A stretch of DNA of 64,000 nucleotides from Verrucomicrobiaceae bacterium (GTDB taxonomy: Bacteria; Verrucomicrobiota; Verrucomicrobiia; Verrucomicrobiales; Verrucomicrobiaceae): the NCBI GenBank assembly GCA_016713245.1, contig JADJPM010000001.1, positions 2,108,001-2,172,000 on the forward strand, read 5' to 3'. This document shows positions 51,241 through 59,273 of the stretch, one piece after another. The translations under genes were made by a program, and so were the position numbers. Under the pieces are notes generated by a model. The model did no database searches. It was not told where the DNA came from and saw nothing but the letters and a program-made list of their open reading frames with translations. The first letter of the stretch is position 1, and each line of letters starts with the position of its first letter.

Positions 51241-51278
51241 GCCGGCGGGCAGCTTTCGTCATAGAAGCGCCCGCTGGC
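51241..51278 (+). other. Stem-loop between barrel and BY-kinase genes
   Basis: GCCGGCGGGC (51241-51250) pairs with GCCCGCTGGC (51269-51278) with one mismatch. There is no T-run after it, so it may only partly stop transcription and could set the ratio between the barrel and the kinase messages. Confidence 0.4.
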
Positions 51279-51335
51279 TTCATGTACCAATCCATTTCTT
51301 AACCAGTCCGAAGTATTCCAAACCCACGCAGCGCT

Positions 51336-53528
51336 ATGAACGACTCCGGCTCCGACCTCCAACGCCACGCCACAGACACCTGGCAGGTGATTCGCAATCG
51401 CTTTGGACTCATCGTCCTTTCCTTCATTCTTGTTTTCGCCGCCGCTGCCATCCTCACCTACATCATGCCGCGCAAGTATCGTGGACGCGTGGAAATGGTA
51501 ATCGAACGCCAACCCAACGCGGTCCGCGTCTTTGACCGCAATTCCGATGCTCCCGGCGGCTTCTGGCCCGAGTACATCAAAACCCAGATCGAGACCATCT
51601 CGAAGCCCGAGACCCTTTATCCCGTCATCGACTCACTGAAGCTCCAAAAAGCCTGGGAACTGCCCTCCCGCCAGGTCGCTCTCGGCAGGCTCCGCTCCAG
51701 CCTCGATGTGCAGGGCAGCCTCCGCTCCGACTTCGTCACCATCGAGTACTACGATCAGGATCCCAAGCTCGCCGCCGACATCGCCAATGCCGTCGCCGAG
51801 AGCTACAAGACCCAGCACATCAAGGTCACAGGCGAGCAGAAGCGCAAATCGCTCGACATCATCAGCGAGCAAATCGCCGATCAAGAAGCGAAACGCCGCA
51901 GCGCCCAGGAGCGTGAGCTGGAGGCCAAAAAGAAGGCCGGCATCGTCGGTGACTGGATCGTCGGTGGCGGTAGCACGCTGCAGGCCGGCGCGGAGATCCG
52001 TGGTGACAAAGAACAGACCTTCATGAGTCGCGAGCAGATGCTCCTCAGCGCCGAGCGAGAGCTGCGCCAGCTCGAATCCGAGCAGGAGCTCATCAACAAA
52101 CTCTCCCCCGATGAGCTCATCTCCCGCGCTGCCGCCTTGAAGCTCGATAATCCCTCCTTCATCAACAACGTCACCAAATACCAGGACGTCGTCGTGCAGC
52201 GTGATGGATTGACCAGCAACGGCCTCGGCCGCAAGCACCCCATGGTCGCCGGCCTTGAAAGCCAGATCGAAACGCTCCGTGGCTTCATCCTCGAAGCCGC
52301 CAAAGAACACGTCGCAGGTCTCGAAGGCCGTCTCGCCACCACAAAAAAGACTCTCGAATCCCTCCGCACGGATTCCGCCGATGCCAAGACTGAGGTCATG
52401 AACATGAGCGCCCTCTACAAAGAATACAAAAGCGCTAAAGATGAGGTCGCCCTGTTCGACGCCACGATCGTCCAGATGCGCCAAAAGTTCTTCGACGAGG
52501 ACGCCGGCATGAAGCTCATCAAATTCCCCGCGACCGTCTATGCCACTGCCGAGCCGGAATCCCGCCCTTCCAAGCCAAACATCCCGCTCAATCTCGCCCT
52601 CGGCGGCGTTCTCGGCCTCATGTTCGGAGTCGGCCTCGCCTTCTTCCTCGAGTACATGGACACCAGCGTGAAGAGCCTCGACGACGTCGAGAAATTCCTC
52701 GGCGTCCCCGTACTCGCCGTCGTGCCAAAGGGCGTCGGCATCCTGCATCGCAGCAGCGGCTTCAATCCTGATGCCGAGGCCTACCGCATCCTCCGCACGA
52801 ACATTGAATTCCATCGAAAAACCCCCGATGCGAACTGCCTCACGGTCGTCAGCGGTGGAGCTGGTGAAGGCAAATCCACCACCATGGCGAATCTCGCCTA
52901 CATCTGTGCCCAGGGGGGCTACAACGTCCTCCTCATCGATGCCGACCTCCGCCGCCCCAGCATGCATCGCCACTTCGATGTCAGCCACACGCACGGTCTT
53001 TCCAACTACCTCACGCAAAACATCCGCCTCGAAGACGTGGTCGTTCGCACCCCGGTCGAAAACCTCTACTTCCTCCCCAGCGGCCTCCTTCCTGCCGATA
53101 GCGCCGGCATTTTGAATTCTCAGCGCATGGTCGATCTGATCGCCGATGTGAAGAGCCGCTTCGATCTCGTCCTCATCGACTCCCCGCCCATCCTTGGCGT
53201 CAGCGATGCCTCCGTGCTCGCCAATGAAGCGGACCTCACCATGATCGTCGTCCAGCATCGCAAACTGCCGCGTCACATGCTCCTCCGCGTGAAGCAGACC
53301 GTCGAAAACGTCGGCGGCAAGGTCATCGGCGTCGTCCTCAACAACGTCGATCTCGCCAGCGACGCCCAGTACTCCTACTACACCAGCTACTACACCTACT
53401 ACTCGCCCAACAACCCCGTCTCCGGCGATGCCAAGCCCTCCCGCCGCAAAAAGCGCAAACAGGCCGCCGTCGCCGATGTCGGCGCTCCCATGCAGCCGCC
53501 ACCCCAGCAAGGCGGCGATGTCTTTTGA
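51336..53528 (+). CDS. Exopolysaccharide tyrosine autokinase (Wzz plus BY-kinase)
   Basis: 730 residues. A Wzz domain with flanking membrane helices (about 23-45 and 419-441) and a long coiled-coil between them is followed by a cytoplasmic BY-kinase: Walker A GGAGEGKSTT (near 507), Walker A' LLIDADLRRP and Walker B LVLIDSPP. The C-terminal tail has a tyrosine cluster (YSYYTSYYTYY at about 679-691), the autophosphorylation site. The enzyme controls chain length and export in exopolysaccharide synthesis. It is followed after 21 bases by the Wza-like gene. Confidence 0.93.
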   Translation: MNDSGSDLQRHATDTWQVIRNRFGLIVLSFILVFAAAAILTYIMPRKYRGRVEMVIERQPNAVRVFDRNSDAPGGFWPEYIKTQIETISKPETLYPVIDSLKLQKAWELPSRQVALGRLRSSLDVQGSLRSDFVTIEYYDQDPKLAADIANAVAESYKTQHIKVTGEQKRKSLDIISEQIADQEAKRRSAQERELEAKKKAGIVGDWIVGGGSTLQAGAEIRGDKEQTFMSREQMLLSAERELRQLESEQELINKLSPDELISRAAALKLDNPSFINNVTKYQDVVVQRDGLTSNGLGRKHPMVAGLESQIETLRGFILEAAKEHVAGLEGRLATTKKTLESLRTDSADAKTEVMNMSALYKEYKSAKDEVALFDATIVQMRQKFFDEDAGMKLIKFPATVYATAEPESRPSKPNIPLNLALGGVLGLMFGVGLAFFLEYMDTSVKSLDDVEKFLGVPVLAVVPKGVGILHRSSGFNPDAEAYRILRTNIEFHRKTPDANCLTVVSGGAGEGKSTTMANLAYICAQGGYNVLLIDADLRRPSMHRHFDVSHTHGLSNYLTQNIRLEDVVVRTPVENLYFLPSGLLPADSAGILNSQRMVDLIADVKSRFDLVLIDSPPILGVSDASVLANEADLTMIVVQHRKLPRHMLLRVKQTVENVGGKVIGVVLNNVDLASDAQYSYYTSYYTYYSPNNPVSGDAKPSRRKKRKQAAVADVGAPMQPPPQQGGDVF

Positions 53529-53549
53529 CCTTCAAACTCTCACCACACC

Positions 53550-54617
53550 ATGAAAACACCTCTCATCCTCCTCGTCGCCCTTCTACTCGGCACGATCTAC
53601 GCACCTGCGCAGAATGGCGAGCTCGCTCTCAAAACCGGTGACCGCGTCACCATCACCATCGCTGGGGTGCCGGACAATGAAATCGCCCAGATCAGCAAGG
53701 TCTATACCGTCGCAGACAACGGTACCATCAATCTTCCCTACATTCGCGAAGTCCGCGCCCAGGGCGTGAAGCCCTCCACCCTTCAGCGCAGCATTGAGCA
53801 GACCTACGTCACGCAGGAGATCTACACCCGCCCCACCGTCACCGTCTCCATCGATGCCGGCGATGCCGCCACCACCCGCCTAGTTTACGTTGTGGGTGGC
53901 ATCAAAGGAAACGGCACCGTCGCTTACACCAACGGCATGACGATGCTCAAAGCCATCTCCGCCGCCGGTGGCTTCAGCCCCTTTGCCAAGCCCAGCAAAA
54001 CCAAGCTCATCCGCGGCGGCCAAACCTACGAGGTCAACCTCAAGGACATCTCCTCCGATCCCTCCAAAGACATGAAGCTCCAGCCCGAAGACCAGATCAT
54101 CGTGCCGGGTGATTTCCGCCTCCTCACTTCAAAATCAAAAATCGGCATTCAGGGGGGGTTGTGCCGAAATCTTCGCGCCTTCCTCGCTCTCTCGACGCTG
54201 CCGAGCTCCGAAGCGGGGCGCCGGTGGTATTCGGACGGATTCCATTCGTGGCGTTTACACCCAGATGCTGGCCGACTCTCGTTGCGGCGGGGGGGGCTTG
54301 AAGCCCTCGACTGCAAATCGCCAGAGCACGCCTACATTCGCGGGAGATCTTCCGCCTGTTGTGACGTCCCTCGACGGATCCCGGGTGGTCGCGGCCTGGC
54401 GGTGCTTTGCCCCCCACCCGCCAAACCCCGGCAATCCCTCTCGATCTCCCAAGACCGGCCCGGACACCGAAACCGAACTCCAGCCCGAGGACCAGATCAT
54501 CGTGCCAGAGTGATTGCACCTCGCCGAGTTCACTCAGGACACTTCTCGTCCTTCCCCCTTTTCAGTTCTTCCTTCCGGCCCAAGGTGCCCGCCAAAGCAC
54601 CACGGCCTGAAACTTGA
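53550..54617 (+). CDS. Wza-like polysaccharide export protein with disrupted C-terminus
   Basis: The first 185 residues are a short polysaccharide-export protein: signal peptide (LILLVALLLGTIYAPAQ, without lipobox Cys), Poly_export strand LKTGDRVTITIAGVPDNE, and SLBB motifs around VVGGIKGNGTVAYTNGMTMLKAISAAGGF, ending MKLQPEDQIIVPG. After that the frame runs on through about 170 residues of unrelated Arg/Pro-rich sequence. The DNA shows why: the LQPEDQIIVP coding segment (54078-54107) is repeated 400 bases later (54478-54507) where a proper E-stop (GAG TGA) follows. The inserted segment has changed the reading frame. The native end was likely LQPEDQIIVPE. Function should be kept if the C-terminal tail is tolerated. 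Confidence 0.82.
   Translation: MKTPLILLVALLLGTIYAPAQNGELALKTGDRVTITIAGVPDNEIAQISKVYTVADNGTINLPYIREVRAQGVKPSTLQRSIEQTYVTQEIYTRPTVTVSIDAGDAATTRLVYVVGGIKGNGTVAYTNGMTMLKAISAAGGFSPFAKPSKTKLIRGGQTYEVNLKDISSDPSKDMKLQPEDQIIVPGDFRLLTSKSKIGIQGGLCRNLRAFLALSTLPSSEAGRRWYSDGFHSWRLHPDAGRLSLRRGGLEALDCKSPEHAYIRGRSSACCDVPRRIPGGRGLAVLCPPPAKPRQSLSISQDRPGHRNRTPARGPDHRARVIAPRRVHSGHFSSFPLFSSSFRPKVPAKAPRPET
54108..54477. repeat. Inserted segment within the Wza-like gene
   Basis: Segment between the two copies of the LQPEDQIIVP coding sequence (29 bases with one mismatch). It contains G7 runs (near 54151 and 54290) and a CCCGGGTGG stretch, unlike the gene itself. No terminal inverted repeat or transposase is apparent. 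A second frame across it is open up to the copy end, reading from near 54109 to 54513. Origin is unknown. Confidence 0.55.
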
Positions 54618-56353
54618 AACCTGAAATCTCTCCCATCCTCGGCATCGACCTCGGCACGACGAATTCCCTCGTCGGCGTCGTCGATAGCGGCTTCCCCATC
54701 CTGCTCGCCGATGAAAACGGCAGCCGCAGCACACCCAGCGCGGTTTGCTATGCGGACGATGGCTCCGCAAGCGTCGGTGCCGCCGCCTTGTGCCAGCGGG
54801 CGCATCGTCCACGGCGCACGATCACTTCGGTGAAACGGCTCATCGGCCGTCGCGGTGGCGAAAGTGGCTGGCAGCCGCATTACGACCTCAAGGAGCTCGG
54901 TGTCGGCCCCGTTGAAGTCTCCGCCGAAATCCTGCGTCACCTCAAATCGATCGCCGGACGCGCCCTCGAGCAGCCCGTAAGCCGCGCCGTCATCACCGTC
55001 CCTGCGTTCTTCAATGACGCTCAGCGTGCCGCCACCAAGAAAGCGGGCGAACTCGCCGGCCTCACCGTCGAGCGCATCCTCAGCGAGCCCACCGCTGCCG
55101 CACTCGCTTACGGCCTCGACAAGCTCGACGAGCACCAAAAAGTCGCCGTCTATGATCTGGGCGGCGGCACCTTCGACATCAGTGTGCTCGAAATGCGCGA
55201 CGGCGTCTTCCAGGTGCTCGCCACCGCCGGAGACACCCAACTCGGTGGCGATGACCTTGATCGTTCGCTCGCCCAGTTCATCGCCCAAAAGCTCCATCAG
55301 CCCGAAGGAGACATCCGCTTCCTCGAAGCCGCTGAAGCCATCAAGAAACATCTCTCCGCCGAAGAAGAATCCACCTTCGAAAGCATCACCATCAATCGCG
55401 GCGACCTCGAAAAGCTCGCCAAACCTTGGCTAGATCGTACCCGCATCCATTGCCTGCGTGCTCTGAGCGATGCCAAAATCAAACTTGGCGATCTGGACGA
55501 GGTCATCCTCGTCGGTGGCAGCACACGCATGCCGCTCGTTCGTCAGTTTGTAGCCGAACTCTTCGGCAAAGAGCCCAACACCTCTCAAAACCCCGATGAG
55601 GCCATTGCCCTCGGTGCCACCATTCAAGCCGGCATCCTCGCTGGAAGCCTCCGCCAGGTCTTGCTCCTTGATGTCACCCCGCTTTCGCTCGGCATCGAAA
55701 CCTTTGGCGGCCTCATGAACATCATCATCCCGCGAAACACCACCATCCCCGCCAAGGCCGGCGAGATGTTCACCAATGCCGTCGCCAACCAGGACGCCAT
55801 GCTCATCCGTATCCTCCAGGGCGAGCGCGAACTCGCCAAAGACAACTGGGAACTCGGCCGCATCGATGTCCCCTTTCCCCCCGGACCCAAAGGCAGCGCC
55901 CGCGTCGGTGTGCAGTTCAGCCTCGATGCCGATGGCATCCTCCACGTTCTCGCCCGCGACACCGCCACGAACACCGACACCACCCTCGAAATCCGAGGCA
56001 CCGCCATCGACGTCGCCGATGAGCGTGTGGAGCAAATGATCTCCGAAAGCGTCGAGTATGCCTTCGATGACATGAACGAGCGCATCTGGACCGAAGCCAA
56101 GCTCAAAGCCGAGGAACTTCTCCCCGCCGTCGAAGCCGCTCTCACCCAACTCGGCGATTCCATCACTGCCGAAGAAGCCCAAACCGTTCGTCAGCACGCC
56201 GCCGAGGTCCGCCAGCTCCTCGACAGCCCCGATCACGACGCCAAAGCTCTCAAAACCGCCACCCAGCACCTCGACGACGCCACCCAAACCCTCGCCGTCA
56301 TGCTTCTTGATCGTGCCATGGAGGAGTCACTCGTCCGCCGCGGGATCGTCTAA
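54614..56353 (+). CDS. Hsp70-family chaperone (HscA-like)
   Basis: 579 residues, TTG start (LKPEISPILGIDLGTTNSLVG); no upstream in-frame ATG fits. Nucleotide-binding domain: DLGTTNS, VPAFFNDAQRAATKKAGELAGL, SEPTAAALAYG, YDLGGGTFDISV and VGGSTRMP; substrate-binding domain starts at LLLDVTPLSLGIETFGG. The C-terminal lid is short, and there is no acidic EEVD-like tail, so it resembles HscA or a specialised DnaK rather than the main DnaK. It is cut off from iron-sulfur genes here. Its start overlaps the extended end of the Wza-like frame by four bases. Confidence 0.88.
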   Translation: MKPEISPILGIDLGTTNSLVGVVDSGFPILLADENGSRSTPSAVCYADDGSASVGAAALCQRAHRPRRTITSVKRLIGRRGGESGWQPHYDLKELGVGPVEVSAEILRHLKSIAGRALEQPVSRAVITVPAFFNDAQRAATKKAGELAGLTVERILSEPTAAALAYGLDKLDEHQKVAVYDLGGGTFDISVLEMRDGVFQVLATAGDTQLGGDDLDRSLAQFIAQKLHQPEGDIRFLEAAEAIKKHLSAEEESTFESITINRGDLEKLAKPWLDRTRIHCLRALSDAKIKLGDLDEVILVGGSTRMPLVRQFVAELFGKEPNTSQNPDEAIALGATIQAGILAGSLRQVLLLDVTPLSLGIETFGGLMNIIIPRNTTIPAKAGEMFTNAVANQDAMLIRILQGERELAKDNWELGRIDVPFPPGPKGSARVGVQFSLDADGILHVLARDTATNTDTTLEIRGTAIDVADERVEQMISESVEYAFDDMNERIWTEAKLKAEELLPAVEAALTQLGDSITAEEAQTVRQHAAEVRQLLDSPDHDAKALKTATQHLDDATQTLAVMLLDRAMEESLVRRGIV

Positions 56354-56471
56354 AGACCATCATGGTATCTCACTGACTTCTTTTCGGAGAGCTAAAGAAG
56401 CATCATGAGAAACTGAAGAAGACGAACAACAAGGTGAAGGAGAGAGCACGCTGCCGCGTTTCCGCGTCATC

Positions 56472-57854
56472 ATGCGTTCCCTACTTCTTTTGATCCTTTG
56501 CCCAGCCCTCTTCGCGGCGCAGCCGAATGTGCTGATTTTGTTCTCGGATGATCAGGGTAGCGCGGATTTGAGCTGTCAGGGGTCGAAGGACATTCCGACG
56601 CCGAACATCGACTCGCTGGCGAAGAATGGGGTGAGGTGCACTCAGGGGTATGTTTCGTCGTGCATGTGCTCGCCGAGCCGGGCGGGCTTGCTGACGGGGA
56701 GGTCGCAGTCGCGGTTTGGGCATGAGATCAATTGGGAAGGTCGCGATGACTCGGGGCTGCGAGGGTTGCCGGTGACGGAAAAGACGCTGGCGGATCATTT
56801 GAAGGCGGCGGGCTATCGCACCGGCTGCGTGGGGAAGTGGCATCTGGGTGATGTGGCAAAGTTTCATCCGAAGCAGCGGGGCTTTGACGAGTATTTCGGC
56901 CACATCGGCGGCTCGCATGATTACTTCGCGTCCAAGGATGGCGGCAAAGGGGCGACGTATGCGCTGGAAGGCTGGGACGGGAAGCCGTTCGAGTTCGAGA
57001 ATGAGTATCTGACCGACATCAAGGGTCGCGCGGCCTGTGAGTTCATTCGGAAGGGCGATGCGGCGAAGCCGTGGTTCTTGTATGTGGCCTTCAATGCACC
57101 TCACGGGCCGCTTCAGGCCTCGGAGAAGTATTTGAGCCGCTTTGCGGGCATCGCGGATGAAAAGCGTCGCACTTACGCGGCGATGGTGAGTGCGCTGGAT
57201 GACGCGGTGGGCGCGATTTTAGGCGAGTTGAAGGCGCAGGGCGCATTGGACAACACGCTGATCTTTTTCCTCAGCGACAACGGCGGACCGCTGGATCGCA
57301 ATGGCTCGCTGAACACGCCGCTCAGTGGCGAAAAGGGCTTCATGCTCGAAGGCGGCATCCGCACGCCGTATCTCGTGCAGTGGAAGGCCAAACTGCCGGC
57401 GGGAAAGGTGTATGAGCAGCCGGTGAGCAGTCTGGACATCAGTGCGACGGCGCTCGCTGCGGCGAAAACGGAAGCGCCTGCCAATCTGGATGGCGTGAAT
57501 CTGATTCCCTACTTCATAGGCGAAAAAGAAGGTCGGCCGCATGAGGCGCTGTATTGGCGCATGACGGCGCGGGGCATCTGGGCGATCCGCCTGGGTGATT
57601 GGAAGCTGGTCACGCACAACGGCTGGCATGAAATTCCAGCCGCAAAGCCGAAACCGCGTCTGATCCATCTCGCAAGCGATCCGGGCGAGCTGCACGATTT
57701 GAGCGCAAAAGAGCCCGCGAAGCTCGCGGAACTGCAAAACGCCTACAATGCCTGGGCGGCGCCGCTGCCGGAGCCGCTGTGGACCACCGATGTGAGCCCG
57801 GAGGCGGTGAAAGCACGTCAGGAGCGGGTGAAGCGGCAGAACATGAAAAAGTAG
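56472..57854 (+). CDS. Sulfatase (arylsulfatase-like)
   Basis: 460 residues, secreted (LLLLILCPALFAAQ). Metal motif NVLILFSDDQGSADLS, formylglycine C-S-P-S-R (MCSPSRAGLLTGR), CVGKWHLGD, and the LIFFLSDNGGP site are complete. The gene is the first of three sulfatases read in the same direction with only 39 bases to the next, so they are likely one transcript acting on one sulfated polysaccharide. No maturase is nearby. Confidence 0.93.
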   Translation: MRSLLLLILCPALFAAQPNVLILFSDDQGSADLSCQGSKDIPTPNIDSLAKNGVRCTQGYVSSCMCSPSRAGLLTGRSQSRFGHEINWEGRDDSGLRGLPVTEKTLADHLKAAGYRTGCVGKWHLGDVAKFHPKQRGFDEYFGHIGGSHDYFASKDGGKGATYALEGWDGKPFEFENEYLTDIKGRAACEFIRKGDAAKPWFLYVAFNAPHGPLQASEKYLSRFAGIADEKRRTYAAMVSALDDAVGAILGELKAQGALDNTLIFFLSDNGGPLDRNGSLNTPLSGEKGFMLEGGIRTPYLVQWKAKLPAGKVYEQPVSSLDISATALAAAKTEAPANLDGVNLIPYFIGEKEGRPHEALYWRMTARGIWAIRLGDWKLVTHNGWHEIPAAKPKPRLIHLASDPGELHDLSAKEPAKLAELQNAYNAWAAPLPEPLWTTDVSPEAVKARQERVKRQNMKK

Positions 57855-57893
57855 CCGTGAGAAAGCTCGTGCGACGTCGTTCACCGCGCCGCC

Positions 57894-59273
57894 ATGCGTT
57901 GTCTTGTCATCCTTTTCGCCCTTTGTCCGCTGCTCGCTTCTTTCGCGAAGCCCAACGTTCTGCTCATCATGGCGGATGATTTGCGGGACTTTGGCGGGGC
58001 GTTCACGAAGGAGGTCGTGAAGACGCCGAACCTCGATCGGTTGCGGGCTCGCGGCACGACGTTTGAGCGGGCGTATGTGCAGTATCCGGTGTGCAATCCG
58101 AGTCGCAGCAGCATGATGGCGGGACTGCGGGCAGAGCAGACGGGCATCGTGGGCAATGACATTCCTTTGCGGCAAAAGATGCCGGATGTCGTGACGCTGC
58201 CACAGCTCTGCAAAGACGCCGGTTGGCAGTCGCATGCGTTTGGAAAGCTCTTCCATCTCGGCGGCGGCAAGAATGTGGAAGCGAAGCAGCGCTGGATGGA
58301 CGCGGGCAGCTCCTGGCACACGGCGCAGGCTTTTGAAGCGACGAAGGCAGGTCGCAAAATGCTGGAAGGTCGCAATGTGACCGGTGGGGCGCTGAAATGG
58401 TGTCAGTGGGGCGCGGCGGACGGCACGGATGACGATCAGCCGGATGGTCAGATCGCCGCGGCCACGGTGGCGATGATCGAGAAGCTCGGCGACACGCCGT
58501 GGTTCATCGGTTGCGGGTTTATGAAGCCGCATGATCCCTTCATCGCGCCGAAGAAATACTTCGATCTCTATCCTGCCGACTCGCTCAAGCCCTGGAGCGA
58601 TCCCGCTGACATGACGCCCGTGCGGAAGGACAGCGTTGGCTTTGGCGACTACGGCATCGCCTTTGGCAAATTCACCGAGAAGGAGTGGCAGGAGCTGTTT
58701 CGCGCTTACTGCGCGGGCACGAGCTTCATGGATGCGCAGCTCGGTCGTGTGCTGGATGCGCTCGATAAGCATCAGCTCTGGGAAAAGACCCTCGTCGTCT
58801 TCGTCGGCGATCACGGCTACCACACGGGCGCGCGTCAGTGGTGGAACAAAAACACGCTGTTTGAGCGCAGTGGCCGTGCGCCGCTCATCATCGCCGCCCC
58901 GGGCCTGAAAGGCGGCCAATCGACGCGCTCGCTCGCCGAGTTCGTCGATGTGTATCCGACGGTCGCCGACTTCTGTTGCCTGAAAATGCCTCACGCTGCC
59001 GCCGGAGCCAGTTTGCGTCCCGTTTTGGCCGATCCCACCGCCAGCATCAAAGACGCCGCCTTCACGCTCGTGACGCGTGGCGACAAACTTTACGGCCAAA
59101 GCATCCGCACCGCCCGCTGGCGCTTCACCCGCTGGAGCGATGGTCCCACCGAGCTCTACGATCACGAAACCGATCCCGAGGAGCTTCACGATGTCTCCGC
59201 GCAGCATGCCGATGTCGTCGCGGATCTCACGGCGCGGATTTTGAAGCTGCCACCACTCGCCTCGAAGCCATGA
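57894..59273 (+). CDS. Sulfatase (iduronate-2-sulfatase-like)
   Basis: 459 residues, signal MRCLVILFALCPLLASFA. Metal motif NVLLIMADDLRDFGG, formylglycine C-N-P-S-R (VCNPSRSSMMAG), FGKLFHLGGG and FVGDHGYHTGAR (metal/sulfate site) group it with the iduronate-2-sulfatase-like enzymes. Its stop overlaps the next sulfatase start as ATGA. The enzyme is exported and needs formylglycine maturation. Confidence 0.93.
   Translation: MRCLVILFALCPLLASFAKPNVLLIMADDLRDFGGAFTKEVVKTPNLDRLRARGTTFERAYVQYPVCNPSRSSMMAGLRAEQTGIVGNDIPLRQKMPDVVTLPQLCKDAGWQSHAFGKLFHLGGGKNVEAKQRWMDAGSSWHTAQAFEATKAGRKMLEGRNVTGGALKWCQWGAADGTDDDQPDGQIAAATVAMIEKLGDTPWFIGCGFMKPHDPFIAPKKYFDLYPADSLKPWSDPADMTPVRKDSVGFGDYGIAFGKFTEKEWQELFRAYCAGTSFMDAQLGRVLDALDKHQLWEKTLVVFVGDHGYHTGARQWWNKNTLFERSGRAPLIIAAPGLKGGQSTRSLAEFVDVYPTVADFCCLKMPHAAAGASLRPVLADPTASIKDAAFTLVTRGDKLYGQSIRTARWRFTRWSDGPTELYDHETDPEELHDVSAQHADVVADLTARILKLPPLASKP

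Noticed and set aside
51633..53510. 625-codon minus-strand open frame opposite the BY-kinase
   Set aside because: Acidic Gly/Val-rich composition typical of antisense translation; Walker motifs are on the plus strand.
54109..54513. Second open frame through the inserted segment of the export gene
   Set aside because: Low-complexity Arg/Pro/Gly sequence whose only meaningful part is the repeated LQPEDQIIVP end; treated as inserted DNA, not a gene.
57219..59207. Long minus-strand open frame opposite two sulfatases
   Set aside because: Antisense shadow; the plus strand has complete sulfatase motifs with typical starts.
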